Source: CAVSRC01 sp963750065 (lineage in GTDB: Bacteria > Pseudomonadota > Alphaproteobacteria > Rhizobiales > Kaistiaceae). Taken from it: a stretch of 64,000 nucleotides of DNA. The notes below the pieces were generated by a model. It did no database searches. It was not told the DNA's origin and saw only the letters and a program-made list of their open reading frames with translations. Positions 8,563-17,218 of the stretch are shown in pieces. Each line of letters starts with the position of its first letter. Positions within the stretch are counted from its first letter, which is position 1. The translations under genes were made by a program, and so were the position numbers. The stretch covers positions 60,161 to 124,160 of the forward strand of contig CAVVPK010000030.1 of the NCBI GenBank assembly GCA_963750065.1, read 5' to 3'.

Positions 8563-9198
8563 TTACTTCTTCGCCTTGGCAATCAGCGGGTCGAGGATCG
8601 CCTCCATCTCCGCCACGTTCATCTCGCCGACGTGCTTCTCGCCGTTGATGAAGAAGGTCGGCGTGCCGTCCACGCCGAACTCCTTCTGTGCGGTGGTGGC
8701 GATCGTGTTGATGCCGTCGGCGATGTCGGTCTTCTTCAGGCAGGCCGCAAACGACGCCTGGTCGAAGCCGAAGGGCTTGAGCTGGGCGACCAGCGCTGGC
8801 TCGGGCTGGTTGACGTAGGCCCAGCTGTCCTGCTGCTGGAACAGCGCATCGATGATCGGGAAGAACTTGTCCTTGGGCGCGCAGCGCGCCGCCATCGAGG
8901 CGGCGAAGGCAAGCTGGTCGAGCGGGAATTCGCGGAACACGAAGTAGACCTTGCCGGTGTCGATATATTTCGTCTTCAGCGTCGAGAAGGTTTCGCGGAA
9001 CGACCTGCCGCAATGCGGGCAGGTCATCGAGGCATATTCGACGATGGTCACCGGCGCTGTCGGTTGCCCGAGCGCCATGTCGGGGAGTGGCCCCGGCGCC
9101 ATCAGCTTCATGACGGAAATCGGCGCGGCCGCGGCCGGCGTGGCAGCCGCCGCGGTGGCGACAATGACATAGACGAAGGCTGCAAATAGTCTGCGCAT
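8563..9198 (-). CDS. DsbA-family thiol:disulfide oxidoreductase (copy 2)
   Basis: 211 residues, start MRRLFAAFVYVIVATAAAATPA at 9198 giving a direct signal peptide. The active site is CPHC, as in classical DsbA; the cis-Pro loop is GTPTFFING. The 145 bp between this gene and copy 1 hold no gene. The active-site dipeptides differ (PH here, SH in copy 1), so the pair may have different redox potentials and substrates after duplication. A longer reading upstream enters recR antisense sequence and is not credible. Confidence 0.92.
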   Translation of the reverse strand: MRRLFAAFVYVIVATAAAATPAAAAPISVMKLMAPGPLPDMALGQPTAPVTIVEYASMTCPHCGRSFRETFSTLKTKYIDTGKVYFVFREFPLDQLAFAASMAARCAPKDKFFPIIDALFQQQDSWAYVNQPEPALVAQLKPFGFDQASFAACLKKTDIADGINTIATTAQKEFGVDGTPTFFINGEKHVGEMNVAEMEAILDPLIAKAKK

Positions 9199-9325
9199 GG
9201 ATGGCTCTCTGACGGCGTGGATCGGCCCACTCTTGGCGGCCTTATAACATGGGGTGCTTGCAGCACGTTGACAGGGGGCCCGCCAGGCCGTCTTTGGCGG
9301 GGAGCCAATCGAGGTTGACCGATTC

Positions 9326-9931
9326 ATGCCCCGTTCCGTCGCCGGCCCCGAGATCGAGCGCCTGATCCAGCTTCTCGCCAAGCTGCCGGGCCTGGGCCCG
9401 CGCTCCGCCCGCCGCGCCGCGCTGCATCTCATCAAGAAGAAGGACGAGCTGCTCAGCCCCCTGGCCAAGGCCATGGACGTGGCGGTGGAATCCGTCGTGG
9501 TCTGCTCCACCTGCGGCAACATCGATACCAGCGATCCCTGTACCATCTGCGCCGATCCGCGCCGCGAGGAGGGCCTGCTTGTCGTGGTCGAGGACGTTGC
9601 CGACCTGTGGGCGCTGGAGCGCGCCGGCGCGCTCAACGCCCGCTACCATGTGCTCGGTGGTGCGCTGTCGCCGCTGGACGGCGTCGGCCCGGACGATCTC
9701 GGCATCGACAAACTGGTCGCCCGTGTCGCCGAAGGCCCCGTGCGCGAGGTCATCCTGGCGGTCAATGCCACCGTCGAGGGTCAGACCACCGCGCATTACA
9801 TCATGGACCGGCTCGCCGGCCTCGATGTGAAGGTCTCGCGGCTCGCCCACGGCGTGCCGGTCGGCGGCGAGCTCGATTATCTCGACGAGGGCACGCTCTC
9901 GGCCGCCATGCGTCAGCGCACGCCGTTCTGA
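9326..9931 (+). CDS. recR: Recombination protein RecR
   Basis: 201 residues, normal length. RecR works with RecF and RecO to load RecA on gapped DNA. Seen: the helix-hairpin-helix LPGLGPRSARRAALHL, the zinc-binding cysteines CSTCGNIDTSDPCTIC, and the Toprim domain LLVVVEDVADLWALE with ATVEGQTTAHYI. The start ATG at 9326 gives the usual N-terminus MPRSVAGPEIERLIQLLAKLPG. Confidence 0.96.
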   Translation: MPRSVAGPEIERLIQLLAKLPGLGPRSARRAALHLIKKKDELLSPLAKAMDVAVESVVVCSTCGNIDTSDPCTICADPRREEGLLVVVEDVADLWALERAGALNARYHVLGGALSPLDGVGPDDLGIDKLVARVAEGPVREVILAVNATVEGQTTAHYIMDRLAGLDVKVSRLAHGVPVGGELDYLDEGTLSAAMRQRTPF

Positions 9932-10003
9932 GAAGTGATTCCAGGAATAGTCGGCTAACGGTTCCGTCCGGAATTGCAGGAATAACCAGGGAAGGGGGAA
10001 GCC

Positions 10004-10606
10004 ATGGACGTCAATGTGCTGGACGCCGTCTATCTCTACTGGTTCGGCGACCTGAAATCGGCTGCCGACCGGCCGAGCCAGGATCGTGTCACCGAATGGT
10101 TTCGCGCGACCGAAGAGATCGACAACCATATCCGGCAGACCTTCGGAACGTATCTCGATCCTGCGCGCGACGAGGATTGGCAGCTCGACCGCCTCACGCG
10201 CCGTCAGCAGGCCGGTCTCGTCGTTCTTCTCGACCAGTTTCCGCGCCAGATCCACCGCGAGAGCGGCGAGGCTTTTGCCTATGACGGCAAGGCCCTTTCG
10301 ATCGCGAAGGCGCTTGTCGCGGGCGGCCGCGAACGCTTCTTCCCGTTCGAGCGGGTCTTCATCTATCTGCCGTTTGAGCATTCCGAGGCGGTCGCCGACC
10401 AGGATTTCGCCGTTCAGCTTTTCGCCGAACTGACCGTTCAGGCCCCCGACGATCTGAAGGATGGCGCGCGCACCATCCTCGACTTCGCCACCAAGCATCG
10501 CGACGTCATCCGCAAGTTCGGCCGCTTCCCCCACCGCAACGCGGTCCTCGGCCGCGAATCGACGGCCGACGAGATCGAGTTTCTCAAGGGCGGACGGGGG
10601 TTCTGA
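10004..10606 (+). CDS. DUF924 family protein
   Basis: 200-residue all-helical protein of the DUF924 family (tetratricopeptide-like fold, biochemical role unknown). Characteristic motifs are YWFGD near the N-terminus, WF.AT.EID..IR, VLLDQFPR.IHR.SGEAFAYD, VFIYLPFEHSE and KFGRFPHRNA.LGRESTA near the end. It follows recR by 72 bp. The AAGGGGGAAGCC just before the ATG is a good ribosome-binding site. Confidence 0.92.
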   Translation: MDVNVLDAVYLYWFGDLKSAADRPSQDRVTEWFRATEEIDNHIRQTFGTYLDPARDEDWQLDRLTRRQQAGLVVLLDQFPRQIHRESGEAFAYDGKALSIAKALVAGGRERFFPFERVFIYLPFEHSEAVADQDFAVQLFAELTVQAPDDLKDGARTILDFATKHRDVIRKFGRFPHRNAVLGRESTADEIEFLKGGRGF

Positions 10607-10658
10607 GGCCCTTGTTCGCCGGACGCGGTGCAGCCGCAGATCCGGGGTCCACGCCCCA

Positions 10659-10823
10659 TTGACCCCCTCCCATCCTCCCCCTTTCCGGGGGGAAGAGGAG
10701 GAATTTGTGGCTGCGCCGAGCGCCACCGCAGGTGCGCCGCGCTTTTTCGTCATTTTGCTTATTTGTGGCGTGCCGCATCGTACCCCTCCCTTTGAAAGGG
10801 GGGGGAGGATGGGAGGGGGTCAA
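10659..10823. repeat. Composite inverted repeat between DUF924 gene and rmuC
   Basis: The outer arms at 10659-10681 (TTGACCCCCTCCCATCCTCC and on) and 10801-10823 are perfect 23-bp inverted copies. Inside are two smaller hairpins, CCCCCTTTCCGGGGGG near 10676-10692 and CCCTCCCTTTGAAAGGGGGGG near 10783-10803. The transcripts of the two flanking genes converge here, so it could end both. The arrangement also fits a mobile palindromic intergenic repeat. Confidence 0.7.
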
Positions 10824-10828
10824 AAACC

Positions 10829-11998
10829 CTACACTTCCTCGAACGTGCTGAAGGGCAGCTCCGGCGGCGGTGGCACGCTGCGCGGTGAGGCGGCCGGCCG
10901 CGCCGACGCCTCGGGCGCCGCCTCGCCTTCGGCCACATCGACCGCCTTGATCTTCTCGCCGCGGCCGGAAATCTTGCGGCTGGAGGTGAGGATGTCCTCG
11001 ATGTCCTTGTTGGCCTGTTTGAAGTGGACGTCGAGCTTGCGCACCCGGTCGTCGAGGCGGCCGACATCGTCCATCAGCCGGATCACTTCCTGCTGGATGA
11101 TGTGCGCCTGCTCGCGCATGCGCACGTCGCGGAGCAGCGACATCACCACCTGGATCGACAGCATCAAGAGCGACGGCGAGACGATCACCACGCGCGCCCG
11201 GTGCGCCCGCTGCACGATGTCCTCGAAGTGCTCGTGGACGTCGAAGAAGATCGATTCCGACGGCACGAACATGAAGGCCGTGTCCTGGGTCTCGCCCAGC
11301 ACCAGATAGCGCTCGGCAATGTCCTGGACGTGCTTCAGCGTATCGCGGCGGAACTGGCTCTCGGCCGCCTTCTTGGCCTCCGGCGTCTCCGCCGCGCGGA
11401 TGGCGCTCCACCCTTCCAGCGGAAACTTGGCGTCGATGACCAGGCTCGGGCCGCCATTCGGGAACAGGATCAGGCAGTCCGGCCGGTTGCCGTTACTGAG
11501 CGTCGCCTGGAATTCGTAGCCGGACGCCGGCAGGCCGTCGCGCACGATCGCTTCCATGCGCGCTTGCCCGAAGGCGCCGCGCGTCTGCTTGTTGGCCAGG
11601 ATGTGCTGCAGCTCCACCACCTGGCTCGACAGGTCGGTGATCGTGCGCTGCGCCTTGTCGATCACGGCCAGCCGCTCGCCGAGCTTGGCCAGGCTCTCAT
11701 GCGTCCCGCGCGCGGTCTCGCTCATCGACTGACCGACCCGGTGGCCGAAGCCGTCGAGCCGGTCCGACAGGCCGCGCACCTGGCCCGTGATCTCGCCCTG
11801 GGTGCGTCGAAGCTCTGCCAGCCCGGTCGCAATGCCGTCGTCGCGGGTCTCTTCCAGTGTCTCGACGCGCCGTGCGGCCCGGCGCCAGGCGACAAAGGTG
11901 ACGAGGGTGAGCACGAGGAACAGCACCGCCGCGCCGCCGGCAAGAAGCGTGGCGCCGGTGACGGTCACATCGCCGATCGGGTAGGCGGTCTGAAGCAT
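10829..11998 (-). CDS. rmuC: DNA recombination protein RmuC
   Basis: 389 residues. One N-terminal membrane helix (LLAGGAAVLFLVLTLVTFVAW) is followed by a coiled coil to about residue 150 and the RmuC nuclease-like core: GAFGQARMEAI, PDCLILFPNG...LVIDAKFPLE and FMFVPSESIFFDVHEH. The Asp-x-Lys in DAKFPLE is the PD-(D/E)xK-like centre. RmuC limits inversions at inverted repeats in E. coli. A proline-rich tail is not conserved in the family. Confidence 0.94.
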   Translation of the reverse strand: MLQTAYPIGDVTVTGATLLAGGAAVLFLVLTLVTFVAWRRAARRVETLEETRDDGIATGLAELRRTQGEITGQVRGLSDRLDGFGHRVGQSMSETARGTHESLAKLGERLAVIDKAQRTITDLSSQVVELQHILANKQTRGAFGQARMEAIVRDGLPASGYEFQATLSNGNRPDCLILFPNGGPSLVIDAKFPLEGWSAIRAAETPEAKKAAESQFRRDTLKHVQDIAERYLVLGETQDTAFMFVPSESIFFDVHEHFEDIVQRAHRARVVIVSPSLLMLSIQVVMSLLRDVRMREQAHIIQQEVIRLMDDVGRLDDRVRKLDVHFKQANKDIEDILTSSRKISGRGEKIKAVDVAEGEAAPEASARPAASPRSVPPPPELPFSTFEEV

Positions 11999-12046
11999 CC
12001 CCCAACATAGCCCGATTCGTCTGGCAAGTACAAAACAGGAACAAGG

Positions 12047-12214
12047 CTAGTCGCCGCTCTCCTCCTCGTCGGGCGGCTTTGGATGCTTCGGTTTGCGGCG
12101 CGGCCGGTCGGGGCGCTTGACCACCTTCTCGTGGAAGAGCGGCGAGCTGAGCGCGCGGGCAATCGGGTTGCGCTTCAGCTTGCGCGGCGCGGCCTTTTTG
12201 CGCTTGGCGGCCAT
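12047..12214 (-). CDS. Small basic protein, ArfA-like
   Basis: 55-residue protein, MAAKRKKAAPRKLKRNPIAR and on, ending in an acidic EEESGD tail. The centre NPIARALSSPLF..KVVK followed by RRKPKHPK resembles the ribosome-rescue factor ArfA, whose E. coli form has NAIEALLHDPLF...V.....RKGKH in the same order. ArfA binds stalled ribosomes lacking a stop codon and recruits a release factor. It is divergent from the peptide deformylase gene, starting 54 bp from it. The gene is real by codon use; the ArfA assignment rests on a short motif and is moderate. Confidence 0.62.
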   Translation of the reverse strand: MAAKRKKAAPRKLKRNPIARALSSPLFHEKVVKRPDRPRRKPKHPKPPDEEESGD

Positions 12215-12268
12215 GGGTGTCCCCTCGAAAGCGTTGACCCGGCGCGGTTCCTCTCATATCTGAAGCGC

Positions 12269-12811
12269 GTGTCAAAGCTCGATATCATCACCTTGCCGGA
12301 CCGCAAGCTGCGCATGACGAGCGACCCCGTCGAACGGGTCGACGACGATTTGCGCAAGTTCATGGATTCCATGCTGGAGACCATGTACGAGGCGCCCGGC
12401 ATCGGGCTGGCCGCCATCCAGGTCAATGTGCCGCGCCAGGTCATCACCATCGATGTCGCCTCGCGCGAGTCGGAAGAGGGCGAGCCGAAGCCGAACCCGC
12501 TCTTCCTCGTCAACCCCAAGATCCTGTGGCGCTCGGACGAGATCGCCGCGGCCGAGGAGGGCTGCCTGTCGATCCCGGAGTATTTCGCCGAGGTCGAGCG
12601 GCCGGCCCAGGTACGCGTCGCCTATATCGACCGCGATGGCAAGCCGCAGGAGATCGAGGCCAACGGCTGGCTTGCCGTCGTCATGCAGCACGAGATCGAC
12701 CATCTCGAAGGCCGGCTGTTCATCGACCTCTTGTCGAAGCTGAAGCGCGACATGGTGATCAAGAAGTTCACCAAGCAGGCGAAAATCGGCGGCAAGCCGC
12801 CGATCCTGTAG
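12269..12811 (+). CDS. def: Peptide deformylase
   Basis: 180-residue metalloenzyme that removes the formyl group from new proteins. All three motifs are present: GIGLAAIQV (motif 1), EEGCLSIP with the metal-binding Cys (motif 2) and QHEIDHLEG with the two metal-binding His and catalytic Glu (motif 3). I start at the GTG at 12269 (SKLDIITLPD), because earlier residues in the same frame are antisense to the divergent small gene. A short lipoprotein gene lies between it and fmt, a variation of the usual def-fmt-truA order. Confidence 0.95.
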   Translation: MSKLDIITLPDRKLRMTSDPVERVDDDLRKFMDSMLETMYEAPGIGLAAIQVNVPRQVITIDVASRESEEGEPKPNPLFLVNPKILWRSDEIAAAEEGCLSIPEYFAEVERPAQVRVAYIDRDGKPQEIEANGWLAVVMQHEIDHLEGRLFIDLLSKLKRDMVIKKFTKQAKIGGKPPIL

Positions 12812-12921
12812 ATACCGCGCGCCAGCCGGCCCCTCGCTTTCCACGTTTCGGCCACATTGCGGCGGCCTTGTTCGGTATGGGCCGGGGCGATGGCCGCGGC
12901 GCACGAACAGGGAGAGCAGAC

Positions 12922-13182
12922 ATGAGAAAGACGGTTCTGGCCGTGGCTGCAGTATCCGCTCTCAGCCTCGGCATCGCGGGCTGCACCACCAGTGAAGGCG
13001 CGCTCGGCGGCGGTATATTTGGCGCCGCGCTCGGCGGGGTTGCCACCAGTTCGGTCGGCGGTGCGATCGTCGGCGCCGGCATCGGCGCGCTCGCCGGTGC
13101 GGTCCTGGTCCACCACTACAACAACGGCTGGTGCACCTACCGCTATCACGGCAGGTATTATCGCGAACACTGCCGCTACTAG
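12922..13182 (+). CDS. Glycine-zipper lipoprotein
   Basis: 86-residue lipoprotein: signal MRKTVLAVAAVSALSLG and lipobox IAGC, then a glycine-rich helix hairpin (GGGIFGAALGGVATSSVGGAIVGAGIGALAG read as GxxxG repeats) that can insert into membrane, and a short Tyr/His/Cys tail (CTYRYHGRYYREHCRY). Such proteins are common in the alphaproteobacterial envelope with no defined role. GGGAGAGCAGAC precedes the ATG at 12922. It sits between def and fmt. Confidence 0.88.
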   Translation: MRKTVLAVAAVSALSLGIAGCTTSEGALGGGIFGAALGGVATSSVGGAIVGAGIGALAGAVLVHHYNNGWCTYRYHGRYYREHCRY

Positions 13183-13250
13183 GCGGGGCATCAGCCACGG
13201 ATCGCCGGCGCGTCCCGCGCGCCGGCTTGCCCACGGCCCAAGGGGGCGCT

Positions 13251-14186
13251 ATGCCGCGCCTCATGCGCATCGCCTTCTTTGGAACGCCCGATTTCGCCGT
13301 CCCCACGCTCACCGAGATCGTCGGCCAGGGCCACGCGGTGGCGGCCGTCTACACCCAGCCGCCGCGCGCCGCCGGCCGCGGCATGGCCGAGCGCAAGTCG
13401 CCGGTGCATGAGGTCGCCGAGCGCTTCGCCCTGCCGGTGTTCACGCCCACCCGCCTCAGAAACGAAGGCGAGGCGGAGCGCTTTGCCGGCCTCGCCGTCG
13501 ATGTCGGCGTCATCGTTGCCTATGGCCAGATCCTGCCCAAGGCCTTCCTCGACGCCCCGGTGAATGGCTGCCTCAACCTGCATGGCTCGCTCTTGCCGCG
13601 TTGGCGCGGTGCCGCGCCGGTTGCCCGCGCCATCATGGCCGGCGATTCCGAGACCGGCGTCATGGTCATGCGCATGGAGGAGGGGCTGGATACCGGCCCG
13701 GTCGCCATGAGCGAGCGCATCGCGATTTCCCCCGAGGCCACTGCCGGCGAGGTGGCGGCGACGCTCGCGGCATTGGGGGCCGATCTCATGGTGCGCGCGC
13801 TTGCCGCGCTCTCGCGCGGCGTTCTCGGCTTCACGCCGCAGGCGGAGGATGGCGCCACGTACGCCAAGAAGCTCGACAATGCCGAGACCCGCATCGACTG
13901 GTCCAGGCCCGCAGCCGAGGTCCACAACCATATCCGTGGCCTGTCGCCTTTCCCCGGCGCCTGGTGCCTTGCCGATTTCGGCAAGGGGCCCGAGCGGGTG
14001 AAGGTCTTGCGCTCGACGCTCGCCGAGGGCGCCGGCGCGCCCGGTGCCGTGCTCGACGGCAAGCTCACCATCGCCTGCGGCTCCGGAGCTGTCCGCCTGG
14101 TGCAGGTCCAGCGCGCCGGCAAAGGCGCGGTCGCGGCGGCCGAGTTCCTGCGCGGCCTGCACGCCCCCCTGGCCGCGCTCAGCTAG
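13251..14186 (+). CDS. fmt: Methionyl-tRNA formyltransferase
   Basis: 311 residues. Formylates initiator Met-tRNA using 10-formyl-tetrahydrofolate. Seen: FFGTPDFAVPTL at the N-terminus, NLHGSLLPRWRGAAPVARAI with the catalytic Asn/His region, and MRMEEGLDTGPV. The C-terminal tRNA-binding OB-like domain begins near NAETRIDW. AAGGGGGC precedes the ATG at 13251. truA follows after 2 bp, so both are co-translated. Confidence 0.96.
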   Translation: MPRLMRIAFFGTPDFAVPTLTEIVGQGHAVAAVYTQPPRAAGRGMAERKSPVHEVAERFALPVFTPTRLRNEGEAERFAGLAVDVGVIVAYGQILPKAFLDAPVNGCLNLHGSLLPRWRGAAPVARAIMAGDSETGVMVMRMEEGLDTGPVAMSERIAISPEATAGEVAATLAALGADLMVRALAALSRGVLGFTPQAEDGATYAKKLDNAETRIDWSRPAAEVHNHIRGLSPFPGAWCLADFGKGPERVKVLRSTLAEGAGAPGAVLDGKLTIACGSGAVRLVQVQRAGKGAVAAAEFLRGLHAPLAALS

Positions 14187-14188
14187 AG

Positions 14189-14926
14189 ATGCCGCGCTAC
14201 AAGCTGACCATCGAATATGACGGCCGTCCCTTTGTCGGCTGGCAGCGGCAGGAGAACGGCCGCGCGGTGCAGCAGGCGATCGAGGAAGCGATCACCGCCT
14301 TTACCGGCGAGACGGTCACGGTCAAGGGCGCCGGCCGCACCGATTCCGGCGTCCACGCGCTCGGCCAGGTCGCCCATATCGACCTCACGCGCGACTGGCC
14401 GGCCGACACCGTGCGCGACGCCCTCAACGCCCATCTGAAGGCTGAGACCGTCGCCATCCTTTCAGCGGTTGCCGTCGCGGCGGATTTCGATGCCCGCTTC
14501 TCGGCGGTCAGGCGGCACTATCTCTACCGCCTGCTCGACCGTCGTGCCCCGCCGGTCATCGATCGCGGCCGCGTTTGGTGGGTCTCCCAACGTCTCGATC
14601 CCGATTCCATGCACGCCGCCGCCCAGGCGCTCGTCGGCAGGCACGATTTCACCACCTTCCGCTCGTCCGAGTGCCAGGCGAAATCGCCGGTCAAGACGCT
14701 CGACCGGCTCGACGTGTCGCGTGCCGGCGACGAGATCATGGTCGTCGCCGAGGCGCGCTCCTTCCTGCACAATCAGGTGCGCTCGATGGTCGGCACCCTG
14801 AAGAAGGTCGGCGAGGGCAAATGGCCGGTTTCCGCCGTCGGCGCGGCGCTGGCCGCCGCCGACCGCACGCGCTCCGGCCCGGTGGCGCCGCCGGACGGGC
14901 TCTATCTGGTCAAGGTGGACTACTAG
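14189..14926 (+). CDS. truA: tRNA pseudouridine(38-40) synthase TruA
   Basis: 245 residues. Makes pseudouridine at positions 38-40 of the anticodon arm. The catalytic Asp lies in GAGRTDSGVHALGQ; YDGRPFVGWQRQ and FLHNQVRSMVGTL are further family motifs. The ATG at 14189 is 2 bp after the fmt stop. The tail overlaps by 4 bp the end of the convergent membrane-protein gene. Confidence 0.96.
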   Translation: MPRYKLTIEYDGRPFVGWQRQENGRAVQQAIEEAITAFTGETVTVKGAGRTDSGVHALGQVAHIDLTRDWPADTVRDALNAHLKAETVAILSAVAVAADFDARFSAVRRHYLYRLLDRRAPPVIDRGRVWWVSQRLDPDSMHAAAQALVGRHDFTTFRSSECQAKSPVKTLDRLDVSRAGDEIMVVAEARSFLHNQVRSMVGTLKKVGEGKWPVSAVGAALAAADRTRSGPVAPPDGLYLVKVDY

Positions 14927-15522
14927 GCCAGCGGTGTGATGGCGAACAGCCGGTTGCAGATGAGCACGATGGCGAGGCTCACCAGAAAATCGAGCACCAC
15001 GAAGGCGACGGCAACGTCCGCGTCGACGCCCAGCGTCTTGCGCGCGATCTCGTAGCTCATGCGGAAGGTGGCCACCAGCGCCACCAGCGACGGCAGCACC
15101 AGAGCGCTGGCGCTGCCGATACCGGCCAGATCGATCAGCCCGATTGCGGCGAACGGAATGATCATCAGCACCGTCGCCCAGTTACGTGCCACGATGAGGG
15201 CCGGGTAGCCGCGCCTTATGCCGATGAAGTTGGCGATCACCCCGAGCAGGATCGGCAGCGTCACCCAGTCGAGCGCCAGCGTCAGCGCCTTGGCCGCCCA
15301 GAATTGAGCGTTGCTGTAATCGTCGCCGGGGTTGGCATCGGTGAGCATGTCGTTGCGGTCGGCGAGCGCCACCAGCCCATAGAGCGGCGCCACCAGGATG
15401 ATGGCGCGGAACGAGCGCCAGAAGCCGTCGACGCTGGTGTCGAAGAAGCGCAAGGCGTCCGGCTTGCCGAGAAACAGCCGCCACGCGCCGGTGAGCGCAC
15501 GCTGGATCTCGGCGCGGTCCAT
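14923..15522 (-). CDS. Integral membrane protein, unknown
   Basis: 199 residues with about five hydrophobic segments (AIILVAPLYGLVAL, LALDWVTLPILLGVIANFIG, ATVLMIIPFAAIGLIDL, LVLPSLVALVATF, VAFVVLDFLVSLAIVLICN). A conserved-looking N-terminus W.LFLGKPDALRFFD recurs in Hyphomicrobiales proteins of unknown role. Its ATG overlaps the dapE stop as ATGA, so it is translationally coupled to dapE and ends the leftward operon. No catalytic motif is visible. Confidence 0.82.
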   Translation of the reverse strand: MDRAEIQRALTGAWRLFLGKPDALRFFDTSVDGFWRSFRAIILVAPLYGLVALADRNDMLTDANPGDDYSNAQFWAAKALTLALDWVTLPILLGVIANFIGIRRGYPALIVARNWATVLMIIPFAAIGLIDLAGIGSASALVLPSLVALVATFRMSYEIARKTLGVDADVAVAFVVLDFLVSLAIVLICNRLFAITPLA

Positions 15523-16709
15523 CAGCTGCCGTCCTGACCGGCGCCGAAGAAGCGGTCAAGGAACGCGCGGTAGATCGCAGTCAGTTGTGCGAGGTCGTTG
15601 AGCGGCACCCGCTCGTCGACCTGATGCATGGTGTCGCCCACCAGGCCGAACTCGACCACCGGGCAGACGGTCTTGAAGAAGCGGGCGTCCGACGTGCCGC
15701 CGCCGGTCGACGGCGACGGGAAGATGCCGGCCACCGCACCGATCGCCCGCGACAGGCTGTCGATGAGCGGCCCGGAAGCGGTCAGGAAGGATTCGCTGGC
15801 GCCCGGCTCGATGGCCAGCCGCAGCTTTGCCGTACCGGGCGCCTCGGCGAGGGCCGCGTCAATCTCGGCCCTCAGATGCGCCGTGAGCGTCGCGATCGTC
15901 CAGCCGTCGTTGAAGCGCACGTTGAAGCACGCCCGCGCCTCGGCGGGAATCACATTGAAGGCCGGATTGCCGACGTCGATGCTGGTGATCTCCAGATTGG
16001 ACGGCTCGAAGTCGGCGCTGCCGGCATCGAGCGTCAGGTCAGCCAGCCGGCCGAGCACGCGGACGAGCCGCGGCAGCGGATTGTCAGCCAGATGCGGATA
16101 GGCGGCGTGGCCCTGGCGCCCTGTAGCGATGATGGTGCCCGACAGGCTGCCTCGGCGGCCGACCTTCACCGTGTCGCCGAGCCGCTGGCGCGAGGTCGGC
16201 TCGCCGACCAGCGCCGCGTCGAAGTGGTGGCCTTGCTCCAGCGCCCAGGCGAGCGCCTTCACCGTGCCGTTCACCGCCGGGCCCTCCTCGTCGCCGGTGA
16301 TCAGCAGCGACAGCGTGCCGCGTGGGCTTCCCACCTCGGCAAGCCGGCCAAGCGCCGCCGCCATGAAGCAGGCGATGCCGCCCTTCATGTCGACCGCGCC
16401 GCGGCCGTAGAGGGCGCCGCCAGCGGACTTTCCGGCAAAGGGCGGATGGGTCCAGCGCGCTTCCTCGCCCGGCGGCACCACGTCGCTGTGGCCGGCGAAG
16501 ACCAGATGCGGCGCGCCGCTGCCGATGGTGGCGAACAGGTTGTCGACGTCCGGGGTGCCGGGTGCGGAGAATTTCAGCCGCTCGACCGTGAAGCCGGCGG
16601 CGGCCAGCACCTCGGCCATCCAGGCCTGTGCGCCGCCCTCTGCCGGAGTGACGGAGCGGCACGCGATCAGCGCCTTCAGCAAGGCGGCCGGGTCAAAGGT
16701 CTGGGTCAT
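15522..16709 (-). CDS. dapE: Succinyl-diaminopimelate desuccinylase
   Basis: 395 residues from the ATG at 16709 (MTQTFDPAALLKALIACRSVTP). M20 metallohydrolase of lysine and diaminopimelate synthesis. Metal ligands are seen in FAGHSDVVPPG, GRGAVDMKGGIACF and LITGDEEGPAVNGT, with GEPTS and a C-terminal GGGTSDARFF and EFG. The pathway partner dapD is nearby at 17834, with the DUF805 genes between. Confidence 0.95.
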   Translation of the reverse strand: MTQTFDPAALLKALIACRSVTPAEGGAQAWMAEVLAAAGFTVERLKFSAPGTPDVDNLFATIGSGAPHLVFAGHSDVVPPGEEARWTHPPFAGKSAGGALYGRGAVDMKGGIACFMAAALGRLAEVGSPRGTLSLLITGDEEGPAVNGTVKALAWALEQGHHFDAALVGEPTSRQRLGDTVKVGRRGSLSGTIIATGRQGHAAYPHLADNPLPRLVRVLGRLADLTLDAGSADFEPSNLEITSIDVGNPAFNVIPAEARACFNVRFNDGWTIATLTAHLRAEIDAALAEAPGTAKLRLAIEPGASESFLTASGPLIDSLSRAIGAVAGIFPSPSTGGGTSDARFFKTVCPVVEFGLVGDTMHQVDERVPLNDLAQLTAIYRAFLDRFFGAGQDGS

Positions 16710-16782
16710 GGGCTCGCGTGCGGAGGAGGAAGGACGCACCTGCGGTTTAGCGGCGCTTCCGGCCGGGCGTCAATGATGGCGG

Positions 16783-17158
16783 CTAAACCGGGTCGAAACG
16801 TGGCGGCGGGCCGTAGAGATTCGCGCCCGCGCTGCCAGCGATGACGGCCAGCGCGGCCAGCCACAGAAGGCCGGCGAAGGGCACCAGCAACACCAGGACG
16901 AACGCCCCCGACAGGCCGATGTCGTGGCAGCGTTTGGCCGCCAGCACGAACTGGGCAACGGTCGAGGGAAAGGCGGAGATCATGAGCGCCAGACCCGAGC
17001 GCCAGGTCGGGGTCGGGCCGGTGGACGGCAAAGGCGATCAGGGCCGCGTTGACGGCATAGATGCCGGCGATGCCGAGCACGTATTCCTGGCGCGCGATCC
17101 GCCCGCCGGCGGTGAAGAAGAAGCGCAGGAAGTCGTTGGCGCCGACCGGTTGCATCAC
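16783..17158 (-). pseudogene. DUF805 membrane protein, frame-broken
   Basis: The start at 17158 gives MMQPVGANDFLRFFFTAGGR then IARQEYVLGIAGIYAVNAAL, a DUF805 beginning. Near 16995-17015 the frame changes, and the rest of the domain (AQFVLAAKRCHDIGLSG, then two hydrophobic helices and ANLYGPPPRFDPV) is read in another frame and ends at 16783. One base is missing or extra around a run of G/C pairs. An intact DUF805 gene lies just upstream. This is a damaged paralogue or a sequencing error; the second dnaX-type break in the window keeps the error option open. Confidence 0.75.
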
Positions 17159-17218
17159 CGCCGAAGCGAAAGCGGCGCTGTCGCCGCTTCCGTCCGCTCC
17201 GCAGGAGTCCCGCCCTGT

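Noticed and set aside
9242..10753. A 503-residue minus-strand frame opposite recR and the DUF924 gene
   Set aside because: Spans two recognised genes on the other strand and shows no domain.
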